From NCBI RefSeq assembly GCF_003724155.1, contig NZ_RJJQ01000001.1:372001-436000 (forward strand): 64,000 nt of DNA, read 5' to 3'. This document shows, piece after piece, positions 18,616 to 27,667 of this stretch; positions within the stretch are counted from its first letter, which is position 1, and every line of letters begins with the position of its first letter. A program made the position numbers and the translations under genes. The notes under the pieces were generated by a model, which worked only from the letters and a program-made list of their open reading frames with translations, had not been told where the DNA came from and made no database searches. Origin of the DNA: Flexivirga caeni (GTDB lineage: Bacteria > Actinomycetota > Actinomycetes > Actinomycetales > Dermatophilaceae).

Positions 18616-19596
18616 TCAGAAACCGAGCGCTTGGTCGACGCTGTCGAGGATGCGGTCGAGGTCGGGCAAGAAGTCCTCCTCGAAACGCGACGGCGGGTAG
18701 GGGATGTTGTACCCGCCGACCCGCAACACCGGCGCCTCCAGCGAGTAGAAGCACTCCCGCTGCACCTGCGCGGCGAGTTCAGCTCCCATGCCGAGGAAGG
18801 TCGATGCCTCGTGCACGACCACGCACCGGCCGGTCTTGCGGACCGAAGCGAAGATCGTGTCGGTGTCCAACGGCGAAAGTGACCGCAGGTCAATGACTTC
18901 CAGCGACTTGCCCTCAGCCTGCGCGGCGCCCGCGGCGTCCAGGCACGTCTTCACCATCGGGCCGTAGGCAAGCACGGTGACGTCGTCACCCGGACGTGCG
19001 ACGCGTGCGCTGTGCAATGGCAGCGGCGCACCGGCCGCTTCGTCGAGCTCGACCTCCGCACGCTCGTGATAGCGGCGCTTCGGCTCGTAGAACATCACCG
19101 GGTCGTCGCTGGCGATCGCCTGCTGGATCATCCAGTAGGCGTCCGCCGGGTCTGCGCACGCGACGACCCGCAGGCCGGCCGTGTGCGCGAAATAGGCCTC
19201 GTTGGACTCGGAGTGGTGCTCGACGGCACCGATCCCGCCGCCGAACGGCACGCGGATCACGATCGGCAGTTTCAAATGCCCAAGGGACCGGGCGTGCATC
19301 TTGGCGAGTTGGCTGATGATCTGGTCGAACGCCGGGTAGATGAACCCGTCGAACTGGATCTCGACCACCGGCCGGTAGCCGCGCAGCGCCATACCGATCG
19401 CCGTGCCGACGATGCCGGACTCGGCCAGCGGCGTGTCGACGACCCGGTCTTCGCCGAAATCCTTCTGCAGACCCTCGGTGATGCGGAAGACGCCGCCGAG
19501 CTTGCCGACGTCCTCGCCCATCAGGACGACCTTGGGGTCGTCCTCCATGGCCTTGCGCAAGCCGGCGTTCAATCCCTTGGCGAGAGAGAGCTTCAC
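18616..19596 (-). CDS. bkdB: 2-oxoacid dehydrogenase E1 beta subunit
   Basis: 326 residues, the standard length. Marks include GEDVGKLGGVFRITEGL, DTPLAESGIVGTAIGMALRG, VRVPFGGGIGAVEHHSES and FLGMGAELAAQVQ. With E1alpha it forms the thiamine-diphosphate decarboxylase of the complex. The start is GTG 19596, overlapping the E1alpha stop by 4 nt (GTGA), so translation is coupled. In actinobacteria this operon type usually serves branched-chain 2-oxo acids (BkdABC, also called PdhABC), feeding branched fatty-acid primers and amino-acid catabolism. Confidence 0.93.
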   Translation of the reverse strand: MKLSLAKGLNAGLRKAMEDDPKVVLMGEDVGKLGGVFRITEGLQKDFGEDRVVDTPLAESGIVGTAIGMALRGYRPVVEIQFDGFIYPAFDQIISQLAKMHARSLGHLKLPIVIRVPFGGGIGAVEHHSESNEAYFAHTAGLRVVACADPADAYWMIQQAIASDDPVMFYEPKRRYHERAEVELDEAAGAPLPLHSARVARPGDDVTVLAYGPMVKTCLDAAGAAQAEGKSLEVIDLRSLSPLDTDTIFASVRKTGRCVVVHEASTFLGMGAELAAQVQRECFYSLEAPVLRVGGYNIPYPPSRFEEDFLPDLDRILDSVDQALGF

Positions 19597-20813
19597 TGCC
19601 CAGCCTCCGTCCCGGCGAACGACTCCTGGTAAGCCACGAACTCCGCCTTCTCCCGCTCCACCACGGGGTGCGGATCGACGTAGATGTTGTCGAACATCGC
19701 CGGTTTGGGCGGGTCGGGCATCTCGTGACAGGCCGTGCGGATGCGCGCGGCCAGCTCGTCGGCTTCCTTGTCCACCGCGTCGAAGAACGCCTCGTCGGCG
19801 TACCCCTTGCTCGCCAGGAAGCCACGCATCCGGGCGATCGGGTCCTTCTCCCGCCAGATGTCGACCTCGGCGGCGATACGGTATTTCGTCGGGTCGTCGG
19901 ATGTGGTGTGTGCACCCATCCGGTAGGTGAACGCCTCGATCAGGGTCGGGCCCTGGCCGGCCCGGGCGGCGTCGAGCGCCGCCTTCGTCACGGCATAGAC
20001 CGCGAGCACGTCGTTGCCGTCGACGCGCACGCCCGGGAAGCCGAAGCCGCGGGCGCGCTGGTATGGCGGGATCCGGAACTGTTTGTAGTTGGGCTCGCTG
20101 ATCGCCCACTGGTTGTTCTGGACGAAGAAGACCATCGGCGCGTTCGCGACGCCGGCGAAGACGAGCGCCTCGTTGAAGTCACCCTGGGCGGTGCCGCCGT
20201 CGCCGGTGAACGCCATGACGGCCGCGTCCCGGTCGAGGTCGCCCGTGCCGACGTCGCCGTCGCGCTGGATGCCCATCGCGTAGCCGGTCGCGTGCAGCAT
20301 CTGGTTGCCGATGACGATCGTATAGAGGTGGAAGTTGTTGGCGTTGCTGTCCCAGCCGCCGTGGTTGACGCCACGGAAGAGACCGAGCAGGTTCTCCGGC
20401 GGCACGTCACGGCACCAGGCCACCCCGTGCTCGCGATAACCCGGGAAGGCGTAGTCCTGCCTCCGCATCGCGCGACCAGCGCCGACCTGGGCGGCCTCCT
20501 GGCCGAGTAGCGACGGCCAGAGCCCGAGCTCACCCTGGCGCTGCAGCGCGTGCCCCTCCGCGTCCATCCGGCGCACCAGCACCAGGTCGCGGTACATCGA
20601 CCGGCCGTCCTCGGGAGTGAGGTCCTCGACGATCTGCGCGTAGTCGGCGTTCGACGGGGACGTCGGCAGGCGATTGCCGTCCCCGTCGACGAACTGCACC
20701 ATGTCGGGGCCGCCGTCGGTGATGTCGTGCTCCACCGGACCTGACACCACCGTCTCGTGATGTCGCACAGTAGCCGGCGCCGCTGACGCCTGCTCCATCC
20801 CATCGTCGGACAT
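19593..20813 (-). CDS. bkdA: 2-oxoacid dehydrogenase E1 alpha subunit
   Basis: 406 residues including an unusually polar N-terminal extension of about 60 residues. The thiamine-diphosphate motif runs from GDGGTAQGDFNEAL to FVQNNQWAIS. The phosphorylation-loop region FTYRMGAHTTSDDPTKYR is conserved. It decarboxylates the 2-oxo acid and passes the acyl group to E2. AAGGAG lies 5 nt before ATG 20813, and the ATG is part of a GTATGTC motif. It is first gene of the three-gene operon; the 195-bp upstream gap holds no other gene and presumably the promoter. Confidence 0.93.
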   Translation of the reverse strand: MSDDGMEQASAAPATVRHHETVVSGPVEHDITDGGPDMVQFVDGDGNRLPTSPSNADYAQIVEDLTPEDGRSMYRDLVLVRRMDAEGHALQRQGELGLWPSLLGQEAAQVGAGRAMRRQDYAFPGYREHGVAWCRDVPPENLLGLFRGVNHGGWDSNANNFHLYTIVIGNQMLHATGYAMGIQRDGDVGTGDLDRDAAVMAFTGDGGTAQGDFNEALVFAGVANAPMVFFVQNNQWAISEPNYKQFRIPPYQRARGFGFPGVRVDGNDVLAVYAVTKAALDAARAGQGPTLIEAFTYRMGAHTTSDDPTKYRIAAEVDIWREKDPIARMRGFLASKGYADEAFFDAVDKEADELAARIRTACHEMPDPPKPAMFDNIYVDPHPVVEREKAEFVAYQESFAGTEAGQ

Positions 20814-21008
20814 ACGTTCTCCTTATCGGGCGGCCGCGGCCAGGGGTGTGCCGCGACGGATCGTGCACCGCGTCCGGGGTCTCCGGGCGGTGCCGAGCCG
20901 GCTCGTCATACGGCTCGCGAACGTGGCGCGAGGGGTATGACGCGGCTCACAAGTGCCTACTCGGGGAAGGTTACCCGCGCACCCGAGCACGGTTCGAACC
21001 CGGCCTTG

Positions 21009-22103
21009 TTACCGACCGGTAGCTGTGAATGCCGCTGCGACCTCGAGCAGCCGGTCGGTCGCTTCGACCTCTCCCACGCTGCAGCGCACGCCGTCGCCGG
21101 CAAACGGGCGCACGACCACGCCCGCTTCCTCCGCGGCCGCCGCGAAGTCGAGGGTCCGGTCACCGAGCGGCAACCAGACGAAGTTCGCCTGCGTGTCCGG
21201 CACGGCGTAGCCCAGGTCGCGCAGCCCGATGAGCAGCCGGTCGCGCTCGGCGACCAGTGCCACGACCCGCTCCTCGAGTTCGTCGTATGCCGCGAGGCTC
21301 GCGATCGCCGCGCGTTGCGCGATGTGCGAGACCCCGAACGGGACGGCGGCGGTCCGCAACGCGGAGGCAACCTGTTCGTGCGCGATGCAGTAGCCCACGC
21401 GCAGACCCGCGAGACCGTATGCCTTCGAAAACGTGCGCAGCACAGCGACGTTGGGGTGTTTGCGCCATACGGCCAGGGCGTCGGCGGCATCCGCGTCGCG
21501 GTTGAACTCCAGGTAGGCCTCGTCGAGGAGAACGAGCACGTCGCGCGGCACGTGGGCGAGGAACTCGTCGAGTTCCGCTGCGTGCACGGCCGGCCCCGTC
21601 GGGTTGTTCGGCGTGCACACGACGATCAGGCGGGTGCGTTCGGTGATCGCGTCGGCCATCGCCGACAAGTCGTGCCGCGCCTCGCCGTCCAGCGGCACCT
21701 GCACGCCGGTCGCGCCGGACAGCCCGACCACGATCGGGTATGCCTCGAAGGACCGCCACGCGTAGACGACCTCGTCGCCCGGCTCGCAGGTGATTTGCAA
21801 GAGCGTCCCGAGCAGGCCGACGCTTCCGGTGCCGGTCGCGATCTCGTCGGGGTGCACGCCGAAGCGTTCGGCGATCGCGTCGCGCAGCTCGACGGTGCCC
21901 ATGTCCGGGTAGCGGTTCATCGTCTGCATCGCGTCGCGCACGACGTCGAGCACCGACGGCAGCGGCGGGTAGGGGTTCTCGTTGCTGCTGATCTTGTAGG
22001 TCGTCCGGCCAGGCTGCTCGGTTGCCGGCTTGCCCGCGACGTACCGGGGGACGGACTCGAGGGTCGCTCGCAGTCGCACGGTCCCTGATGTGGTGTCGGT
22101 CAT
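21009..22103 (-). CDS. Class I/II aminotransferase, HisC/aromatic aminotransferase type
   Basis: 364 residues. The PLP fold is indicated by [11 protein letters not shown] (substrate loop), [23 protein letters not shown] and the Schiff-base lysine in [17 protein letters not shown] lone member outside a histidine operon is in actinobacteria usually the aromatic-amino-acid (phenylalanine/tyrosine) aminotransferase Pat, but histidinol-phosphate aminotransferase cannot be excluded. The start ATG lies in a GTATGAC motif. It lies upstream of the oxoacid dehydrogenase operon on the same strand, separated by 195 bp. Confidence 0.85.
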   Translation of the reverse strand: MTDTTSGTVRLRATLESVPRYVAGKPATEQPGRTTYKISSNENPYPPLPSVLDVVRDAMQTMNRYPDMGTVELRDAIAERFGVHPDEIATGTGSVGLLGTLLQITCEPGDEVVYAWRSFEAYPIVVGLSGATGVQVPLDGEARHDLSAMADAITERTRLIVVCTPNNPTGPAVHAAELDEFLAHVPRDVLVLLDEAYLEFNRDADAADALAVWRKHPNVAVLRTFSKAYGLAGLRVGYCIAHEQVASALRTAAVPFGVSHIAQRAAIASLAAYDELEERVVALVAERDRLLIGLRDLGYAVPDTQANFVWLPLGDRTLDFAAAAEEAGVVVRPFAGDGVRCSVGEVEATDRLLEVAAAFTATGR

Positions 22104-22221
22104 ACTTCCGCAGCTTAGGACGCCTGGCTGCCAGTCAGTCGGTCGGAGTGGAGGAGCGTATCGAGGCCAGCACCGCTGATCGAGGCCGCGATACCTGCTC
22201 AGACGTGTCAAGCTAGAACGC

Positions 22222-22617
22222 ATGCGGAACTTCCTGATCAAAACCGGCATCAACGCGGTCGCCCTGTGGATCGCGGCAATCGTCGTGCCCGGCATCACCC
22301 TCGCTCAGGACAGCAAGACCACCGGCGCCAAGGTGCTGACGATCATCGTCATCGCCGCCGTCTTCGGGGTGATCAACGCGGTCGTGAAGCCGATCGCGAA
22401 CTTCTTCTCGTTCCCGCTCATCATCCTGACGCTCGGGCTGTTCACGTTCGTGGTCAACGCGTTCATGCTGCAGATCCTGTCCTGGCTCTCCGACACGCTG
22501 GGACTGGCGTTCCACATCAACGACTTCTTCTGGACCGCGATCCTCGGCGCGCTCGTCGTGTCGTTCGTCAGCATGCTGATCAACCTGCTGCTCCCGGACC
22601 ACCTCGAGCAGCGCTGA
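22222..22617 (+). CDS. Phage-holin-4-like small membrane protein (PF04020 type)
   Basis: 131 residues with four hydrophobic segments (about 8-28, 38-55, 62-88 and 105-125). The pattern [51 protein letters not shown] is that of the widespread bacterial family named after a holin; most chromosomal members are not phage genes and their role is unknown. No prophage genes are nearby. Its stop codon lies inside the long palindromic repeat that follows. Confidence 0.82.
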   Translation: MRNFLIKTGINAVALWIAAIVVPGITLAQDSKTTGAKVLTIIVIAAVFGVINAVVKPIANFFSFPLIILTLGLFTFVVNAFMLQILSWLSDTLGLAFHINDFFWTAILGALVVSFVSMLINLLLPDHLEQR

Positions 22618-22703
22618 TCGAGAGGACCCAATCCGCATCGAGCGGACCCGATAGCCGGGTCAGATATTGGGTCCGCTCGATGCATAAGGGGTCCGCTCAA
22701 TCG
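22615..22703. repeat. Long composite palindrome, family A copy 1
   Basis: Two arms of about 38 bp (22617-22653 and 22664-22703) are inverted complements with about eight mismatches around an 11-nt loop. Each arm contains two head-to-tail units of the type GATYGAGMGGACCC. The element provides the stop codons of both flanking convergent genes (TGA 22615-22617 and, on the minus strand, 22697-22699). A second copy lies at 37528-37616. A two-way transcription terminator is the simplest role. Confidence 0.88.
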
Positions 22704-23647
22704 AAGGTGGGCGGTCGGCCGTCCTCCAGGTAGACCGGAACCGCACCGGCGTCGAGCGCGGCAATCGTTTGCTCGGCGACGCGGACGGTGTAGTCGGCCG
22801 CGTGTGCCGCGAGGTCGGTGGTGTCGCACCAGTGCACGGCCCGGATCTCCCGCGGTTGCAGCCGTATGGCGCCAAGCTGCTCCGCCGGCACGGTCACGTC
22901 GAAGACGAACAGCGTCGCGTCGTCCCACCCGCGCCAGGCCGGCAACCAGCTCACCGCGGCGAGCGAACGGATCCGTGCGGTCACGCCGAGTTCTTCACGC
23001 AGTTCGCGGATGACGGCGTGCGCCGGTGACTCGGCAGGGTCCACCACCCCACCGGGAAGGTCCCACGGCTGCTTGTAGACAAGTTCGCAGAGCAGCACCC
23101 GGCCGGACTCGTCCCGCACCAGGGCCTGCGCGATCGCCCGCTTGGTCGGCAGCGAGCTGTTCAGCCAGGCGGTGAACGCGTCGCGCGTTCCCGGCCCCGG
23201 GTCCGTCGACAGCCGGCCTAGCACGACGGCATCCACGCCGTCGCGGTAACCACGCAGCACTCCCTCGACGCGCATCCCCGCGGCAGCGGCGGTCCGGAAC
23301 GCGGATCGATTGCGCTGGTCGACGAACGCTTCGACCCGCCGCAAGCCGACGTGCGTGAAAGCGTGCTCAATGACCGCGCGAAGGGCCGCTCCCGCCAGCC
23401 CGTGCCCGCGGAAGCGCGGTTCCAGCTGCCAGGCGAGTTGCCCTGCGCCGCCGTCATATTCGGGCAATCGGAGAGCGACGAAGCCAGCCTGCTCGCCAAC
23501 CTCGGTGATCGCGAAGCCCAGAGCCCGGTCGTCGCGCGCCCACGCCGGCACGTCCTCGCCCACCGGGTCGGGCAGGTCCGCGGCAGCGAGTCGACGAAGC
23601 GTGCGGCCGTCCCCCAGAGTCGGTGCGGGGCGGGGCTCCTGCGTCAT
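22697..23647 (-). CDS. GNAT acetyltransferase-NUDIX hydrolase fusion
   Basis: 316 residues. Residues 1-155 are a RimJ/RimL-type GNAT domain (WQLEPRFRGHGLAGAALRAVIEHAF for acetyl-CoA binding, VEAFVDQRNRSAFRTAAAAGM). Residues 165-316 are a NUDIX domain with a complete box GGVVDPAESP...RELREELGV near 196-218. The pairing suggests removal or repair of modified nucleotides or metabolites, but substrates are unknown. The ATG is in a GTATGAC motif. The stop is inside palindrome family A. Confidence 0.85.
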   Translation of the reverse strand: MTQEPRPAPTLGDGRTLRRLAAADLPDPVGEDVPAWARDDRALGFAITEVGEQAGFVALRLPEYDGGAGQLAWQLEPRFRGHGLAGAALRAVIEHAFTHVGLRRVEAFVDQRNRSAFRTAAAAGMRVEGVLRGYRDGVDAVVLGRLSTDPGPGTRDAFTAWLNSSLPTKRAIAQALVRDESGRVLLCELVYKQPWDLPGGVVDPAESPAHAVIRELREELGVTARIRSLAAVSWLPAWRGWDDATLFVFDVTVPAEQLGAIRLQPREIRAVHWCDTTDLAAHAADYTVRVAEQTIAALDAGAVPVYLEDGRPPTFD

Positions 23648-23703
23648 ACGACCAGCCTTTCACGTCTCGATCGAGCGGGTTCGCGCACGTATCACCGCAG
23701 CAT

Positions 23704-23742
23704 CAGGTGCCCCCACCGCCGGATGGCGAGTGGGGGCACCTG
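23704..23742 (-). terminator. Hairpin terminator after the LPVTG-protein gene
   Basis: A perfect 13-bp stem CAGGTGCCCCCAC / GTGGGGGCACCTG encloses a 13-nt loop, 26 bp beyond the stop of the minus-strand secreted-protein gene and before the NUDIX gene start. Confidence 0.8.
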
Positions 23743-23767
23743 GTGTTGCGTGGTCGAACGACCGACG

Positions 23768-24430
23768 TCAGCCGGTGACCGGGAGAGTCGTGGTCGTCGG
23801 GGTCGGGGTTGGCGGCTCCGTGGGGGTCGTCGTGGGCGAACCCGTCGGTGAGCCGGTCGGGGACGTCGGCTTCGTGGTCGGCGAGGTCGGCTTCGACGTC
23901 GGGGACGTCGGCTTCGAAGTCGGTGACGTTGGGGTGGTCGTCGAACCGGAGCAGCTCGCGCCCGTCAGCGCCACCCAGGTGCCATCCAGGCCCGGCGCCA
24001 TGTTGATGTAGGCGCCTACCGTGTGGCCGCCGACCATCTGCGAACCGAAGGTAACCGTGCCGACCGCACCCCCGCCGACCAGCGACGCGAGGCTCGTACT
24101 CGTTCCTGGCTGGTAGGTCTTGCCATCGGCCGTGGTGACCAGCTTCGTGCCGTCACACTTGGCCGACACGGTCAGCGTGCCGCCGACCGCGGTCTTGAAC
24201 GTGCCGGAACCTGCAGCAGCCGAGCCGGAGAACTCGAGGCCGTAGGGATCGGAGTACGCACCGGACGTCCAGCCACCGGACGTCTGTCCGGTGGTCCCAT
24301 CGCCCCAGGCCACCCCGTAATACGTGGCACCGGAGGCAGCCGAACTCGAAGTGCCCGCCGCCACCAAACCAGCAGCAGCACCAATGCCCACCACCAGCGA
24401 GGCGCCGAACAACGCCGTGTTGCGTTTCAT
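23768..24430 (-). CDS. Secreted threonine/proline-rich protein ending in LPVTG
   Basis: 220 residues from ATG 24430, chosen because GGGAG sits 7 nt upstream; ATG 24445 is an alternative. A signal peptide (MKRNTALFGASLVVGIGAAAGLVAAG) is followed by a beta-rich domain with two cysteines (about 35-150), then Thr/Pro/Ser-rich repeats of the form SPTSKPT. The last five residues are LPVTG, a sortase motif, but the hydrophobic helix and basic tail required for sorting are absent. It is either a secreted protein with a vestigial sorting motif or one anchored otherwise. Co-oriented with the S53 peptidase gene upstream; function unknown. Confidence 0.75.
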   Translation of the reverse strand: MKRNTALFGASLVVGIGAAAGLVAAGTSSSAASGATYYGVAWGDGTTGQTSGGWTSGAYSDPYGLEFSGSAAAGSGTFKTAVGGTLTVSAKCDGTKLVTTADGKTYQPGTSTSLASLVGGGAVGTVTFGSQMVGGHTVGAYINMAPGLDGTWVALTGASCSGSTTTPTSPTSKPTSPTSKPTSPTTKPTSPTGSPTGSPTTTPTEPPTPTPTTTTLPVTG

Positions 24431-24470
24431 GATCTTGCTCCCCATCTTCTATTCCAATTCAGTCTTTGGG

Positions 24471-24516
24471 CCAGCGACGCGGGCCGTGATCACGGGATCT
24501 GAGCCCGCGCCGCTGG
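24471..24516 (-). terminator. Hairpin terminator after the S53 peptidase gene
   Basis: CCAGCGACGCGGGC (24471-24484) pairs with GCCCGCGCCGCTGG (24503-24516), 13 of 14 positions, around an 18-nt loop. It lies 20 bp beyond the peptidase stop on the minus strand, so the LPVTG-protein gene needs its own promoter. Confidence 0.75.
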
Positions 24517-24536
24517 TGAAGCGTTGCTTCGGAGCG

Positions 24537-26483
24537 TCAGCCGCCGAAGGCAGTCAGGAAGTTCCCGCTCGGCTCGCCGAGCCCGGTGACGTCATCCCAG
24601 CCGGCCGTGATGCGCAGCGAGTCGGCCGGCTCCTGCAGGCCTTCCAGGATGTTGTCATGCGGTGCCGCGTTGAGCTGACCCAGCCAGACACCCCAGGTCC
24701 CAGGGAGCGGCTTGACGTCAGTGATGGCAGACGTGCCCTTCAGCTTGTAGAAGTACGGCGCGGCGTTGCCGATCTTCCGGCCGGTCAGCGCCTTGGACGC
24801 GGCGACGAGCGACGCGACAAGCGGGGAGGACTGGCTGGTGCCACCGCTGGTCGTTGCAGTCTGGCCGTCGAAGGACAGGAGGACGCCTGTTGCCGGGTCC
24901 GCGATAGCGCTGACATCCGGGAAGACGCGCTTGGTGGTCGAGCCGGTGACCTTGCCCTTCTGCCAGGCCGGCTGGGCATACATGTTGCTGACCCCGCCAC
25001 TGGCGCCCACAGAGTTCTGGAAGAAGGGGTACTGCTTGATCCCGCTCAACGAGGCACCATTCGGCTGGTCCCACAGGGTGTTGGACCAGCCGGTGGTGAA
25101 CTTGCGCCCGCCGGAGGAGTTCTCGCCAACCGCGGTGCCGCCGACCGCCGTGAAGTACGGAGAAGTCGCCGGATACTGCGGCGTCTTTGCTCGGTGGTAT
25201 ACCTTGCCCGTGGTCGGATTGATCGCGATGCTGCCGTCGCCCATGTCGCCGCTGCTGGCGAACAGACTGATGCCGGTGACAGACGCCTGCGCGGCGAGGC
25301 GGTCGAACTGCTGCTGGAACGAGCCCTTCTCCTCGTCGCCACCCCAGGACATGGAGATCGTGCTCACCGTGTGCTGAGTGACGGCCTTCTGGAACATGCT
25401 CACCAGCGCGGCGTCGGTCGGCGCCGACGCGCCGTAGTAATAGATCGACGCGTTCGGCGAAATGTAGTGCGACATCTGGACGTCCATGTCCTGCTCGCCG
25501 TTGGCGTCGGCCAGGCCGGCTCCCGAGCAGAAGCTCGGGTTCGAGGCGACCGACTCGTCGTAGTAGTGCTTCAGCGTCGGGTAGTCGTATGCCGCTGAGA
25601 TCGTATTGGTCTTCGTCTGGACCTGCTTGTCCGCGCACCACAACAGAACGCCGATCTTGGGACTGACCGTCGCTGCCTTCTGTGCGTTGTAGAGGTCGGC
25701 AGTTTGCCGCGGGGTGTAGCCGCACTGGATGTTGGACATGTTGGTGAACTTCTTCGCGGTCACCGCGAGACGCTCACCCCAGTACGGCGCACAACCACCT
25801 TGGGCCGCCGCAGCCGTCACGCGAGACTTACCGAGGGGAACCGAGTGCTTGCGGACCGGGGAGGTGGGCAGCAGTGTCCTGCGCTGCAATGACACCGCGT
25901 GGGTGGGCACCGTGTTGCGGATCGGACCGGTCTGGCGGGTCGTGACCGTGTTCAGCCCCACGATGCTGCTGATGCCCAGCTTCTTCGGCACCTGCGGGCT
26001 GACGTTCGGAGCCAGTCCGGTGTGAACGCCGAGCGCGACCCGCTGCATCTGCAGCGAGAACGCCTTGTTGACCGTCCGCACCGGAGCACTCGCGCTGACC
26101 AGACCGCTTGCTGAGTCGCTTGACGTAACCTTCAGGCCCTGCTGCCTCGCCCAATCGGCCACCCTTTTCAGCGAGGCCGGCGAGGCGCCGAACAAACGGG
26201 TGTATTCGGCCGGCGAGATGACAGTGCCCTTGGCGAGCATCGAGTCGAGCAGTGCCTGATTACGTAGCGGCACTGCCAGTGTCAGGCTCATGGTGGTGCC
26301 AACGGATGCGCTGCCGAGGGTGCGCAGTTGCTGACTGCTGGGCAACGCGGTGCGGCCCGAGTTGGCCAGACGGACACTGTCGTTGATGTTACCGGCCGCG
26401 TGCGCCATTCCAGCACCCGCCCCTGCCATCGCGATGGCCGTTGTCAGTGCGACGGCCCCCGCCGCAATGTGACGACGCTTCAT
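24537..26483 (-). CDS. Secreted S53 (sedolisin/kumamolisin) serine-carboxyl peptidase
   Basis: 648 residues. A signal peptide (MKRRHIAAGAVALTTAIAMAGAGAGMAHA) precedes a pro-kumamolisin prodomain (about 40-190) and the catalytic domain. The Glu/Asp pair is in DANGEQDMDVQ near 329-333, the nucleophile serine in SGGTSQSSPL near 547, and the C-terminal calcium site in GWDDVTGLGEPSG near 631. S53 enzymes are acid-acting endopeptidases activated by prodomain removal. The start is ATG 26483, with GGGAGGA about 7 nt upstream; ATG 26507 would add a non-signal extension. It lies beside other envelope genes. Confidence 0.92.
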   Translation of the reverse strand: MKRRHIAAGAVALTTAIAMAGAGAGMAHAAGNINDSVRLANSGRTALPSSQQLRTLGSASVGTTMSLTLAVPLRNQALLDSMLAKGTVISPAEYTRLFGASPASLKRVADWARQQGLKVTSSDSASGLVSASAPVRTVNKAFSLQMQRVALGVHTGLAPNVSPQVPKKLGISSIVGLNTVTTRQTGPIRNTVPTHAVSLQRRTLLPTSPVRKHSVPLGKSRVTAAAAQGGCAPYWGERLAVTAKKFTNMSNIQCGYTPRQTADLYNAQKAATVSPKIGVLLWCADKQVQTKTNTISAAYDYPTLKHYYDESVASNPSFCSGAGLADANGEQDMDVQMSHYISPNASIYYYGASAPTDAALVSMFQKAVTQHTVSTISMSWGGDEEKGSFQQQFDRLAAQASVTGISLFASSGDMGDGSIAINPTTGKVYHRAKTPQYPATSPYFTAVGGTAVGENSSGGRKFTTGWSNTLWDQPNGASLSGIKQYPFFQNSVGASGGVSNMYAQPAWQKGKVTGSTTKRVFPDVSAIADPATGVLLSFDGQTATTSGGTSQSSPLVASLVAASKALTGRKIGNAAPYFYKLKGTSAITDVKPLPGTWGVWLGQLNAAPHDNILEGLQEPADSLRITAGWDDVTGLGEPSGNFLTAFGG

Positions 26484-26624
26484 CGAAAGTCCTCCCAGTA
26501 GATTCATGCCTGATTCTTATGTGATAGATCGGGGTTTGAAATGTGGCCTGGCTAACCTACAGCGGGCCTATGTAGTTGGCTACCGATCCCACCTGTGAGG
26601 TCCCTGAACTGTCTCGCGGACCGG

Positions 26625-27506
26625 TCAGGTCACGATGTCGACCGGGGTGCCGGTCGGCAGCTTGGCAAACATCTTCAGCGCCGCAGCCGGCACCCGCACG
26701 CAGCCGTGCGACACATAACCATGCCGACCGGCAGCAGTGGGCCAGCCGTGTACGGCCACCGTGCCGGGGCCGCCGCCAAACGAATCAAGGGTGTTGGAGT
26801 GTGCTCCGAGCGCGTAGATGATCGGTGAGAAGGTCTGTGTCGGGTCAACGAATCCGCTGAGCAGGAACGTCTGCCCGGTCGGTGTCGGCGTCGCGCGCTG
26901 ACCCTGCCCGACCGACCAACTCCCCTGCACGTGACCGGCTTTGCGCACGGTCAGGGTGCCCGCGCTGAGGTTCACGAGGACCGACCAGTCGGTGCGCGCT
27001 TCGTTGAGGCCGGCCATCGGCACCCATGCCGTGGCGCCGTTCGGCCGGGCCGGGAGCCGCACCTGCGCCCAGCCTGCTCGCGTGTGGATCACCGGCAGCC
27101 AGGTCGTCATGCCGATCTGCTTGTTGGGAATCAACACGATCGGATCGGCGCCGGGCCTGGCAAACCCCGGCATGTTCCGCGATATCTCGAGGGTCCGCCC
27201 GCCGCTGGGCGCCGTCAGGTTGATCACCGCCTTGGGCACCTTGCCCTCGGTGGTCGCCAGCGGAAGCTTGTCGAGCACCGCTTGCGACACATGCGGGACA
27301 GGTATGACGGGAGTGGTCGTCGTGCTCTGCGTCGGCGGAGCGACGGCCTTGGCCGGCGGCTTTTTGTGGCCGTTCTGGCCGAAGACCTCTGCGCCCATGA
27401 CAACCAGCAGCGCCACGACCACGAATCCGGCGATGACCCCCACGATCACCGTGCCGACGCCGCCGAGCGGACCCGACCCCCGGCGATGCCTACCTGGCTG
27501 CGTCAT
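26625..27506 (-). CDS. L,D-transpeptidase (YkuD domain), membrane-anchored
   Basis: 293 residues: short cytoplasmic N-terminus, one membrane helix (about 15-42), a Pro/Thr-rich linker, an SH3-like segment and a C-terminal YkuD domain with VHGWP and the catalytic SHGCVRVP (C269). It forms 3-3 peptidoglycan crosslinks or attaches proteins to peptidoglycan on the outer face of the membrane. The ATG is inside a GTATGAC motif. No regulator or lipobox is visible. Confidence 0.9.
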   Translation of the reverse strand: MTQPGRHRRGSGPLGGVGTVIVGVIAGFVVVALLVVMGAEVFGQNGHKKPPAKAVAPPTQSTTTTPVIPVPHVSQAVLDKLPLATTEGKVPKAVINLTAPSGGRTLEISRNMPGFARPGADPIVLIPNKQIGMTTWLPVIHTRAGWAQVRLPARPNGATAWVPMAGLNEARTDWSVLVNLSAGTLTVRKAGHVQGSWSVGQGQRATPTPTGQTFLLSGFVDPTQTFSPIIYALGAHSNTLDSFGGGPGTVAVHGWPTAAGRHGYVSHGCVRVPAAALKMFAKLPTGTPVDIVT

Positions 27507-27667
27507 ACCCGCGCTTCTCTGTCTCGACCGTCACCTGGCGCCGCCCATCCCCCGGGCAGGCGTCGCTCGGCATTGTCCACTGCCAACCTGCATTTCACCC
27601 AATGGGGCTGTTCCGGACGTGGTCAGGCCCCGGTGGCCGGCTAGGTGCGACGGGCGGGTCCAGCCTC

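Noticed and set aside
20978-21010. tRNA-like GGTTCGAACCC sequence
   Set aside because: It looks like a T-arm, but the flanking bases form only two pairs and no anticodon or D arm lies upstream. It is the short region between the aminotransferase stop and the E1alpha promoter.
22222-22617. Prophage holin
   Set aside because: The family name comes from phage, but no endolysin, integrase or structural gene lies nearby, and such proteins are usual chromosomal genes.
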